From a bacterium (GTDB lineage Bacteria; Chloroflexota; Chloroflexia; Chloroflexales; Kallotenuaceae), in assembly GCA_016781505.1 (NCBI GenBank), contig JADDQF010000021.1, positions 1-51,820 on the forward strand: DNA of 51,820 bases. Reading direction: 5' to 3'. Both the position numbers and the translations under genes were made by a program. Shown here piece by piece: positions 25,426-32,695 of the stretch. The notes under the pieces are model-generated. The model was not told the origin of the DNA. It ran no database searches and worked only from the letters and a program-made list of their open reading frames with translations. Positions within the stretch are counted from its first letter, which is position 1. Every line of letters begins with the position of its first letter.

Positions 25426-27204
25426 ATGCGACGCCTCCACCTCATAGGTAAATTGTTTGTTTTGGCACTGCTGGTGCTTGGTGGCGCACTTTTGCCGGCA
25501 CGTACCATTGCCGCCTCGGTTGTGGTTGATCCTGTTCTGCAAAAGCAACTTGCTTCAGCCCTGCCGACGCAGCAACTATCGGTGATCGTTACCTTTGAGC
25601 AACAGCCGAGCGCCGCTGACCTGCAAGCATTGACCGGAACCGGCGCTGCTATCGCACCCCTACGGCACCTGCCCAGTGTTGGCGCACTAGCCACACCCGT
25701 CCAGCTTGAGCTGGTTAAGCAATTGACTGGAGTCCGCTCGATCTATGCCAACCGGCCTCTGGCGTATTTTCTGCGGGAAAGTGTACCGCTGATTGGCGCG
25801 CCGGACGTTTGGCAGGATTACGGCTTCAAAGGCGACGGGGTTGGCGTTGCGGTGCTTGATACGGGTGTAGATGCAACACACGCCGACCTTACATTAGGCG
25901 ACACCACTGTTGAAAATGTTAAGATCGCGGGCCTCCAATATTTCACCGGTCAAAATCTCAATACCCTGCCATTGCCGGAGTACTACCTTGCGGGCGTGCC
26001 AAACTCTGATACCACCGGCGGGCATGGAACTCATGTTGCCGGCATCATTGGCGCATCAGGCGATGCCAGTGGCGGTTATTACCAGGGTGTGGCGCCCGAA
26101 GCGGATTTGATTGGTTTGGGCGCCGGTGAAGGCATTGCCATCATGACTGCCTTGGCCGGCTTTGATTGGATCCTGGAACATCAAGCCGAGCACAATATTC
26201 GTGTTGTGAATTGTAGCTGGGGACCGGATCTACCGAACGGCTTCGATCCCGATGATCCGGTTAACGTGGCGACCAAACTGGTCCACGACGCCGGCATTGC
26301 AGTGGTCTTTGCGGCTGGCAACTCCGGGCCAAGTCCGAACACCATGAACTCGTACAGCGTCGCGCCCTGGGTGATTAGCGTGGCTGCGGGCGGTGATACC
26401 AGCGGCATTGATGTGCCAAGCAAAACTCGGCTGGCGGTAGCCGGTTTCTCTTCGCGCGGCATACCAGGCGACAGCTTGTATCATCCAACCTTAACCGCGC
26501 CCGGCTACCTGATCGTTTCGGATCGTGCCAGTACCGGCGCTGCCACAAACGCTACCACCACGGCTACCGACGCAGCCTTTATTCCACCTGAACATGTGTT
26601 ATCATACACCACGGCGAGCGGTACCAGCATGGCCGCGCCACACGTCGCCGGTGCAATTGCCTTGATGGTCCAGGCAAATCCGGGTTTGACGCCGGACGTG
26701 ATCAAGCGCGTCTTGGTTAACACGGCTACGCCGATGCCGAACTATCAGCAGTATGCGGCGGGCGCGGGCTACCTCAACGTCAAGGCTGCCGTTGACCAAG
26801 CCCTGCAAATCAAGAATATCCGCAGTTATCGTGATCCGCGCACGGGCAAGAGCAGCCAAGTGTACGATCAGACCTCGAATTGGACGGGCACGGTTGGTGT
26901 AAGTCTGCCGGGCAAAACCGCGAGCGATATACGGCAACTCACCGTAGCAGCCGGAACCGTCTCGCTCGATATCTCCGTTGACTGGAACCTGGCGGCCAGC
27001 GATCTCAATCTTTACCTGTATGATCCCCACGGCAACCTGGCAGCTCAATCGGAGAACATTCAGGCCGCTACCACGTTCGCAAACGAAAGCGTACACCTCA
27101 ACGAGCCAGAGGCCGGTACATGGACCGTTAAAGTGAGTGGGTCGTTGAACGCGCCACAGGAGTACAAGGCGGTCAGCAACGCCGTTGTGCGAGTAAATCC
27201 TTAA
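25426..27204 (+). CDS. Secreted S8-family (subtilisin-like) serine protease
   Basis: A 592-residue preproprotease. A signal peptide covers about residues 1-30, an inhibitor-like propeptide follows (VIVTFEQQPSAADLQAL...), and the catalytic domain runs from about 115 to 450. The triad is Asp145 (VLDTGVD), His200 (GGHGTHVAGI) and Ser401 (SGTSMAAPHVAG), with the oxyanion Asn299 in AAGNSGP. A C-terminal beta domain of about 110 residues (SLDISVDWNLAASDLNLYLYDPHGN...GTWTVKVSG) is a P/proprotein-convertase-like or pre-peptidase-type domain. ATG 25426 has AAGGA upstream; nine further in-frame codons upstream would sit ahead of the signal peptide. The promoter carries an operator-like inverted repeat shared with the LVIVD gene. 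Confidence 0.93.
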   Translation: MRRLHLIGKLFVLALLVLGGALLPARTIAASVVVDPVLQKQLASALPTQQLSVIVTFEQQPSAADLQALTGTGAAIAPLRHLPSVGALATPVQLELVKQLTGVRSIYANRPLAYFLRESVPLIGAPDVWQDYGFKGDGVGVAVLDTGVDATHADLTLGDTTVENVKIAGLQYFTGQNLNTLPLPEYYLAGVPNSDTTGGHGTHVAGIIGASGDASGGYYQGVAPEADLIGLGAGEGIAIMTALAGFDWILEHQAEHNIRVVNCSWGPDLPNGFDPDDPVNVATKLVHDAGIAVVFAAGNSGPSPNTMNSYSVAPWVISVAAGGDTSGIDVPSKTRLAVAGFSSRGIPGDSLYHPTLTAPGYLIVSDRASTGAATNATTTATDAAFIPPEHVLSYTTASGTSMAAPHVAGAIALMVQANPGLTPDVIKRVLVNTATPMPNYQQYAAGAGYLNVKAAVDQALQIKNIRSYRDPRTGKSSQVYDQTSNWTGTVGVSLPGKTASDIRQLTVAAGTVSLDISVDWNLAASDLNLYLYDPHGNLAAQSENIQAATTFANESVHLNEPEAGTWTVKVSGSLNAPQEYKAVSNAVVRVNP

Positions 27205-27227
27205 CCGCTTTACTGAACGTCGCTCTG

Positions 27228-27262
27228 CGCTGCTTCCCCTTATGGCGGAAGCAGCGTTTTTG
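27228..27262 (+). terminator. Rho-independent terminator after the subtilisin gene
   Basis: A 10-bp stem CGCTGCTTCC / GGAAGCAGCG (27228-27237 and 27247-27256) followed directly by TTTTT (27257-27261), 24 bases after the stop. Confidence 0.9.
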
Positions 27263-27380
27263 TTGCCCTCGCCAGTTCTCGGTCACCCAACCTTAGTCTC
27301 CTTACGTGCATCCTAGGCCCCTCCCATCGTGTTCATTTGTGAAACACTATCGCTTTGGGCGAACACCCCAAGATTTGTAG

Positions 27381-27410
27381 TTGACATCCGTTATGACCGT
27401 CTGCTATAGT
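27381..27410 (+). promoter_or_regulatory. Promoter in front of a non-coding stretch
   Basis: TTGACA (27381-27386), an 18-base spacer, and TATAGT (27405-27410). Transcription from about 27417 would run into a 400-base stretch with no supported gene before the LVIVD gene. A CACCA-N7-TGGTG repeat lies directly at the expected transcript start. Confidence 0.65.
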
Positions 27411-27416
27411 AGCTGA

Positions 27417-27720
27417 CAACACCACTGGCAATGGTGGCGCCTCATCCCCAAGCTGCCATTGCTGGGTTGGTGTAAGCGATACAAAGCGGGTCCGAAACGA
27501 CCTGTTTGCTGCGAAACAGCAGGCGCGTGAATGGAAGCGCTGGTTGTGAAGCATCGATTTTACTACCCACAACTACCATAAGCAGTTACTCGTCGCGATT
27601 TTGGATACCTCCTCATTTGCCCACTGCGCATCGTATCCCACTCCACAAATATCCTGCCTGCTTACGCACCCATAACTACCTCGCCGACTAAAAAATAGGT
27701 AAAGAGGACGCGATCAGGGA
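27417..27720 (+). ncRNA. Candidate structured RNA or long leader
   Basis: Downstream of the promoter at 27381 there is no convincing open frame, but several inverted repeats: CACCA/TGGTG (27420-27424, 27432-27436, and alternatively 27468-27472), GCAATGG/CCATTGC (27428-27434, 27456-27462), CTGTTT/AAACAG (27502-27507, 27514-27519) and GTTGTG/CACAAC (27543-27548, 27568-27573). These could fold into successive hairpins. The 3' end is unknown and no T-run terminator was found. It matches no RNA family that I recognise; it could also simply be a long leader. Confidence 0.3.
27420..27436. promoter_or_regulatory. CACCA-N7-TGGTG inverted repeat at a transcript start
   Basis: Same 5-base arms and 7-base spacer as the copies in the subtilisin and LVIVD promoters, but located just after the -10 box. 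Its left arm and an inner segment can also pair with sequence at 27456-27472, so this copy may act in RNA instead. Confidence 0.5.
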
Positions 27721-27750
27721 TTGACACCATGTCTAGTGGTGTGCTATATT
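27721..27750 (+). promoter_or_regulatory. Upstream LVIVD-gene promoter with built-in inverted repeat
   Basis: TTGACA (27721-27726), 18-base spacer, TATATT (27745-27750). CACCA-TGTCTAG-TGGTG (27725-27741) starts in the -35 box and fills the spacer, the same arrangement as in the subtilisin promoter. Confidence 0.75.
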
Positions 27751-27779
27751 TGCACCACTTCTAATGGTGGCACTATAAC
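27750..27779 (+). promoter_or_regulatory. Second, tandem LVIVD-gene promoter with the same repeat
   Basis: TTGCAC (27750-27755), 18-base spacer, TATAAC (27774-27779). CACCA-CTTCTAA-TGGTG (27753-27769) again begins in the -35 box. The unit looks like a degenerate tandem copy of the promoter at 27721, offset by 28-29 bases. Confidence 0.6.
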
Positions 27780-27822
27780 CTTGCCAACATCGCAGCCTTG
27801 CTAGTTGTTATAGGAGACGCGG

Positions 27823-29208
27823 ATGTTGTCTACACCTACATTACTTCGGCGGATTGGTGGCGTTCTGTGCGCGCTCGTTCTGACCCTGGCGATCAGCCTA
27901 CCGGCAAAAGCAGACGTGATCGTAGGCGGGATCACGGTGGTGGACGGCGATGTTCCGCTGGTTTCAGATAACATCGACCTGCTGGGAACAGTTCCGGTTG
28001 TCGGCGCGATCAGCGCCAATTTCCGGGGCAACTACATGTTTGTTACCGGCGTGGAAGGCTTGTCCACCTTTGATATTTCGAATCCTGCCCTGCCGCTGCT
28101 GACGAGCTTTATCCCGCTGCCGCATTTCGAGAATGAAGACGTGTCGCTCGGCGGCAACTTGCTGCTGATCGCCAACGACAAGTCGGAAAGTGCAGCGGTT
28201 TTGTATGTGTTCGACATCAGCAACCCCGCAGCGCCACGTTTGCGTACTGTGTTCCCGATCGGCACGTCGACGATTGCCACCAGTGGGTTGCCAAGCCATA
28301 CCGTTACCTGCCTCAATGGCTGCGACTTCGCGTACCTGGCTGGCTCGCGTCGTGGAATTGGCATCCTCGACCTGCGTAATCCAGACGCTCCGGTGATCGC
28401 CGGGGAATTCAAGCCGCCGATTACCGATTGGGCCACACATGATGTCCAAATCGACTCACAGGGCATCGCCTGGATCGTCGGTGCCGCCGGTACGGCTGCC
28501 TATAACATTGCCGATCCGCGCAACCCGGTGCTGGTGGGTATGACGGACGCGTCGGCGACTACGGGACCGCTTAACGATTTTATTCACCACAACTCCATGC
28601 GGCTCGACAAGATCACGCCAACCGGCAAGCGGATTCCCTCCGATGTGGTGCTGATCACCGAGGAGGACTACGAGCGGCCTACCTGCCAGGACGCGGGCTC
28701 GTTCCAAACATGGAAGATTAACGGTGATTTGACGGCGACAACGCCGGCCGTATTGACAAACCTTGACTCATGGGCGACCGAGCTGGATGAGCTAACGCGT
28801 CTTGAGGGTAAATCACCGGCAACCGTGTTGTGCTCGGCCCATTGGTTTGACGAGGACCGCGGCTTGGTTGCGCAAGGTTGGTATGAGCAAGGCACGCGTA
28901 TTCTCGACGTGCGCAATCCGGCCGATATCAAGCAGGTCGGGTATTTCGTGATGCCGGTCACCGAGACCTGGGCTGCCTACTGGGCGCCGACAGATTCGAC
29001 TGGCCAAATTCTTTACACGGTGGACCTGGCGCGCGGAGTCGATATTCTGCGCATCCAACGGCCGGCTGCGGATGGTCCAGCTAAGAAGGCCCCCGTACGC
29101 AAGCAGTGGATCGGCGATGGCAGCTCGAACACGGCACCAGCTTCCGAGTTCTCGGTTGCACATACCTCGTTCGGCTGGGCTTGTCGCTTGCCAGACATCG
29201 GTGAGTAA
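27823..29208 (+). CDS. Secreted LVIVD-repeat protein (beta-propeller-like)
   Basis: A 461-residue exported protein. A signal peptide ends near residue 30 (SLPAKA). The body consists of repeats with the LVIVD-type pattern of a short strand followed by Asp-Ile/Val-Ser/Arg-Asn-Pro: TFDISNPALP, VFDISNPAAP, ILDLRNPDAP, AYNIADPRNP, ILDVRNPADI. Each repeat probably forms one blade. Several Asp/His/Glu residues (HHNSM, EEDYERP) could bind metal. The family is usually described as surface or choice-of-anchor proteins of unknown function. ATG 27823 follows TAGGAG. Two tandem promoters with an operator-like repeat lie upstream, and a hairpin follows the stop. Confidence 0.85.
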   Translation: MLSTPTLLRRIGGVLCALVLTLAISLPAKADVIVGGITVVDGDVPLVSDNIDLLGTVPVVGAISANFRGNYMFVTGVEGLSTFDISNPALPLLTSFIPLPHFENEDVSLGGNLLLIANDKSESAAVLYVFDISNPAAPRLRTVFPIGTSTIATSGLPSHTVTCLNGCDFAYLAGSRRGIGILDLRNPDAPVIAGEFKPPITDWATHDVQIDSQGIAWIVGAAGTAAYNIADPRNPVLVGMTDASATTGPLNDFIHHNSMRLDKITPTGKRIPSDVVLITEEDYERPTCQDAGSFQTWKINGDLTATTPAVLTNLDSWATELDELTRLEGKSPATVLCSAHWFDEDRGLVAQGWYEQGTRILDVRNPADIKQVGYFVMPVTETWAAYWAPTDSTGQILYTVDLARGVDILRIQRPAADGPAKKAPVRKQWIGDGSSNTAPASEFSVAHTSFGWACRLPDIGE

Positions 29209-29217
29209 GGATCAAAG

Positions 29218-29242
29218 CTGCTGTTCCGTGATGGAACAGCAG
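29218..29242 (+). terminator. Hairpin after the LVIVD gene
   Basis: Perfect 10-bp stem CTGCTGTTCC / GGAACAGCAG with a 5-base loop, 9 bases after the stop codon. Only TTC follows. Confidence 0.65.
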
Positions 29243-29433
29243 TTCATGTATCGTCCGGCCATGTTGCTCAACACCGCTTTTTCGCTTAACATCAGTCGGT
29301 TGGCCGATGACGAAGCTGACCACATGCATGTAATCCTCGCCAACGGTTATTGTCGGTAGACGGCGCTTTCCTCGAGTGGAACGCGTAACGGTGTGAGCGG
29401 CAACGCCTAATCGGGCGCATAAACAAACAAGAA

Positions 29434-29471
29434 CCAAACACGCTCGGCCACCCTTGGCCGAGCGCGTTTGG
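29434..29471 (-). terminator. Strong hairpin with T-rich tail on the minus strand
   Basis: A 17-base stem with one mismatch (arms 29434-29450 and 29455-29471, CCAAAC-A-CGCTCGGCCA) and a 4-base loop. On the minus strand it is followed by TTCTTGTTTGTTT, so it should stop minus-strand transcripts coming from 29707. Confidence 0.75.
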
Positions 29472-29651
29472 CTAAAGAGAGAGCGAGGTTTAGAATACGC
29501 TGACGAACGGCGGCACGCGAACGGCCTCGTTTTTCCCAGCCAACGCCTTGACTGCTACCCGGCCGGGGGCGTTCTCCGTGGAAGGCAACGACCACCTGCA
29601 CGAGTATGTAATGGTGCCAGCTGGTGGGGAAGCGTGGCGTTGGTCAAGAGA

Positions 29652-29689
29652 GTGGGTGAGCCTAGCTGTGAACGTGCTGGCTCACCCAC
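29652..29689 (-). terminator. Hairpin directly after the two-module secreted protein gene
   Basis: Perfect 11-bp inverted repeat GTGGGTGAGCC / GGCTCACCCAC with a 16-base loop, 18 bases after the minus-strand stop; the tail is TCTCTTG. With the hairpin at 29434 it makes a double stop. The rest of 29209-29706 holds no supported gene. Confidence 0.65.
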
Positions 29690-29706
29690 CTCTACCTTAG
29701 ATGAGG

Positions 29707-30732
29707 TTACGGGATGACGCGGAAGGAGGCACGCGCTGTTTGGTTCCGGCCCTGGGTGTCCTGCGCTTGGAAGTTGTAATCGCCAGGCCGCAGCTCAGCA
29801 CCTAGAAAACCTTTCGTATCGATGTCAATGGTTGCGAACCCATTCACGCCTACCCGTGTCGTCTGGCTCCTGCCAACTGTCGCTCCCGACTGATTCGTCA
29901 CGCTGAAACTGATCTCTTGGTTTGGCTCAAAGCCAAACACGGCGACTGAAACAATTTCACCAAATTCAACGCAATCTGGAGCGGCGATAGCGTTGCTCGG
30001 CGCGGCTATGCCGTTGCACTCTGGAAACGGATCCGGTGCGGGCGTTGGTAATGGAGCTCCTGGGGGCGGTGGAGTTCGCGTCTCATTGCCTAACAAACCG
30101 AGGAGCACACGCGACTGGCGCGGATTATTCAGGTGATACTCGAAGCGCGCACGCTCAAACCACTGCGTGATAACGGTGTCCCCGGACGCGTTTGTTTCCA
30201 CCGTTAGCTCCGACAACGGTAAACCGAAGAGCGCGAGCGAGCGTTGGAACGCATCGAGCTTTGGATCTTGCAAGCCGTGACCGGACCAATAGGTCTTGAA
30301 TCCTACGCCTGTTTCCAAATCGCAGATGTTGTGTCCTGTTTCGCGGAAAAACAAGCATCCACTCTCGCGCTTAGCTGCGCCGAAGTCTTGCCAGTTGCGA
30401 CGTTGTTGTTTCAAGCGGTCGTCGCCGAGTCGTCCCAACAACACGTCATACGGCCGCGCTTTTTCGGGATGCAATTCAAAGCGATTGCGCTCGAAGTATT
30501 GGGTGAGGAACGTACCCTCGGCCGTTCGCTCATTGGTTGCTCCAGTGATGGGATACCCAAAGACTGGGAGCCCACCATTCTGCTCCCAATACTCACGAAA
30601 GCGCCCCTCAATACAGTTGGTAATGCCGGGCACGTTGAAACAGAGCCGGGCGCTTTGCGCCTGCGCGGATTGGAAGCTCAGTAAGCCGCTTCCGAGCAGT
30701 ACAGTTACGATCAGCACGCGCATTCGATACAT
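29707..30732 (-). CDS. Secreted protein with two Gln-x-Phe-x-Arg modules and a C-terminal Ig-like domain
   Basis: A 341-residue exported protein. A signal peptide ends near residue 26 (SAQAQS). Two related modules follow. The first (about 30-115) holds FREYWEQNGGLPVFGYPIT, TQYFERNRFELHPEKARPYDVLLGRLG. The second (about 125-222) holds FKTYWSGHGLQDP, LALFGLPLSE, TQWFERARFEYHLNNPRQSRVLLGLLG. A Pro-rich linker (RTPPPPGAPLPTPAPDP) leads to an Ig-like beta domain of about 95 residues. I do not know the function; the modules resemble the tail of the large glycosidase at 17444. Cys pairs in each module may form disulfides. The ATG is preceded by GGAGGAAGGA. Confidence 0.75.
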   Translation of the reverse strand: MYRMRVLIVTVLLGSGLLSFQSAQAQSARLCFNVPGITNCIEGRFREYWEQNGGLPVFGYPITGATNERTAEGTFLTQYFERNRFELHPEKARPYDVLLGRLGDDRLKQQRRNWQDFGAAKRESGCLFFRETGHNICDLETGVGFKTYWSGHGLQDPKLDAFQRSLALFGLPLSELTVETNASGDTVITQWFERARFEYHLNNPRQSRVLLGLLGNETRTPPPPGAPLPTPAPDPFPECNGIAAPSNAIAAPDCVEFGEIVSVAVFGFEPNQEISFSVTNQSGATVGRSQTTRVGVNGFATIDIDTKGFLGAELRPGDYNFQAQDTQGRNQTARASFRVIP

Positions 30733-30846
30733 GTTCGAAATCCTTCCTCCATAAGATAACAGCTACACACTCATCGGTTAGCTCAGCATGATGGCCAAGC
30801 GCTCAAACTGATGCTATCAGGGAACGTTCGTCTCGAAAAGAGCAAC

Positions 30847-30884
30847 ACGCCGTAGGGTAATACTCCCTACGGCGTGTTGCACTC
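30847..30884 (-). terminator. Rho-independent terminator after the ferritin-like gene
   Basis: A 16-base perfect stem (GCAACACGCCGTAGGG / CCCTACGGCGTGTTGC) with a 6- to 7-base loop. On the minus strand it is followed by TCTTTTC. It lies about 45 bases after the ferritin-like stop and separates it from the next minus-strand gene at 30732. Confidence 0.85.
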
Positions 30885-30927
30885 CTATCCGATGGTCTGA
30901 TCTCCAGCACGTAAACGCGAGTGTTTG

Positions 30928-31740
30928 CTAGCTCCGGTTGAAGGCTTGCAGCGGCGCAGGTACCGGCGTCAGCGGATTGCCAACCGCGTTGACCTGTTGC
31001 GGGGTCGGCATCCGTACCGGACCGAGCCCGAAGTTAACGCCCGCAACTAGCTGACCCGCCGAAGCTGGTGCCACACCACCGGTAAGCACCGGACCAAGCG
31101 TCGGGACGGCCTGTGACACCTGGAACAGCGTGGCAGGCTCGAAGGGCTCGCGAGTGGGGGAATTGGTTATGCCTTGGTTGTTGCCTGCGGCGTTCCCTGC
31201 TTCGGAAATGCCCATGGCGCGGTTCAACGCTTTGTGCTCGGCCTCGATGCCCATCACCGAAGCGGACGTCCATGCCAAGTCTGGCCGATTCAGCTCGGCG
31301 AAGCGCCGTACTGACGCCAGGTAGGCGCCGATGAACACGCCTTCAAGCACGTCGGTAACGAACACGTAGAGGTTTAAGTTCTCAAGGATACCGTTGGGGA
31401 AGAAGAACTGATTGGCCAGCGGCCTCGCCCCGGCCGCGACCAAAAAGTTGTAGTGTGCCATCTCCTGCGTCAGGGCGGACTTCAGGTAGTTTTGGTAGAC
31501 CGGCTGGAGGCGACCGTAGAAGGTGCTGAGGGTAATGACGGAGTGAAACGCGGTCACGGCCAACGCTTCGGCGGTCGAGGCCAGGTTCAGAATCGTCTGA
31601 GGATCATCGCCGGCCGTCTGGGCGTTCACCGCCTCGGACATGCCAAAGGTTAATGCAGCGGCACCCCCACCAATACCAATCGTCTTCAGGACGTTCCGAC
31701 GTGAGACACCCGACCGCGACTGTGTGTTCTCGGCATCCAT
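30928..31740 (-). CDS. Tat-exported ferritin-like domain protein
   Basis: A 270-residue protein with a twin-arginine signal: SRRNVLK at residues 13-19 followed by a Gly/Ala-rich hydrophobic stretch and a cut near AVNAQ. The mature part is a ferritin-like four-helix bundle (about 45-195) with AEALAVTAFHSVI, LTQEMAHYNFLV and MGIEAEHKALNRA; the Glu-x-x-His pairs are the expected di-metal ligands. Export by Tat fits a protein that binds its cofactor before transport. Function in the family is not settled (metal storage, catalase-like or dessication-linked proteins are described). ATG 31740 follows AAAGGAGAGG. A terminator follows. Confidence 0.85.
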   Translation of the reverse strand: MDAENTQSRSGVSRRNVLKTIGIGGGAAALTFGMSEAVNAQTAGDDPQTILNLASTAEALAVTAFHSVITLSTFYGRLQPVYQNYLKSALTQEMAHYNFLVAAGARPLANQFFFPNGILENLNLYVFVTDVLEGVFIGAYLASVRRFAELNRPDLAWTSASVMGIEAEHKALNRAMGISEAGNAAGNNQGITNSPTREPFEPATLFQVSQAVPTLGPVLTGGVAPASAGQLVAGVNFGLGPVRMPTPQQVNAVGNPLTPVPAPLQAFNRS

Positions 31741-32695
31741 GTGAACCTCTCCTTTAGTTTGCGCTGACGTTGCGCATTAACTGTTCCACTGCAACGTACG
31801 CCACCGCGCGGGGGATGGATGCATCAATTTTCTTGGCAAGATGCACCACTTTCGGGAGACATTGCAGCACACGTTTATCTATCAGCACTTATTATGCCAG
31901 CATTTGCTCATTTCATACTTTCGTCTGCAAGCAATAGTGTAAGCAACAGAATGTAGCAAATTATTGGGGACCAATGAGGGCTCTTGATCCAATTTTAGGT
32001 TCAATTGGCGCAAGATTCTTTGTCCAATATGACATAACGAAACCGTGGCATATGTAACATTATGTCATGATGTCACAGGAAACAAAAATACGTGCGGGTT
32101 TGATTAACCGAGGATGCATCCGGCGGCAAAAAAGACAAGCATTAGCTCTGCTGTCGATCGCGCATTGCTCCAAGCGCGCGTTGATGTCGTTCCCGAAACC
32201 GGCATCGAGCGCATTGAAAACGAGGCTAACTTTTTTTGCCTCTCCTTGCCGCGTGCGTAACCATTGCCTTGTTGAGTTTTCCTGCTTGGTCAGATCGTTC
32301 AACCGCACGTTCTGCTTGTTGAGTCCGCCGCTTGACCAAGGGGGGCCAGGAGGCACTTGGTCGCGCTTGCGTTTACCGGAGCAGATGTGTGACGGGGCGC
32401 GGCTAAGCCGCCGCGGTTTGGACGATGTGCTTGCTTAGACGATGTAGCAAAAGCATTGCGTGTATCATTGAGGGCGTTCGTTTGGCTGCGACTTGCGGCA
32501 TTGCCGATGCGAAGACCACTTGTCCGTCCGCCTTCAGCATTCGAGGTGATAGACAGAAAGTGACAGCTCTCGGCTGTAACGACTGAAAATAAGTACCGGC
32601 TGCGTGTCCAGTGGAACACGCAGCCGGAGCTTATACTTTGCATTGTGTTGTGCATTAAGCCTGGCCGTAGCACTTTTGCGACAGTGGATGAGGCC
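31741..32695. other. Long gene-poor, partly AT-rich stretch
   Basis: About 950 bases without a supported gene. The part from 31860 to 32080 is clearly more AT-rich than the surroundings. It contains an 8-bp inverted repeat TGACATAA / TTATGTCA (32030-32037, 32060-32067). Short open frames at 32060-32440 on both strands have no good ribosome-binding site; one contains a PPLDQGGPGG-like translation that reminds me of intergenic repeats rather than of a protein. The 3' part ends in the terminator of the glf gene. Confidence 0.5.
32596..32627 (-). terminator. Terminator of UDP-galactopyranose mutase gene
   Basis: A 12-bp stem CCGGCTGCGTGT / ACACGCAGCCGG with an 8-base loop; on the minus strand the tail is TACTTATTTTC. 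It lies 69 bases after the glf stop. Confidence 0.8.

Noticed and set aside
29454-29717. Open frame between the LVIVD gene and the two-module protein gene
   Set aside because: It starts inside a terminator hairpin and runs through a second hairpin; no protein similarity recognised.
32060-32438. Short open frames on both strands in the gap before glf
   Set aside because: No ribosome-binding site, no known domain, and part of the translation looks like an intergenic GC-rich repeat. A decayed gene is possible but cannot be shown.
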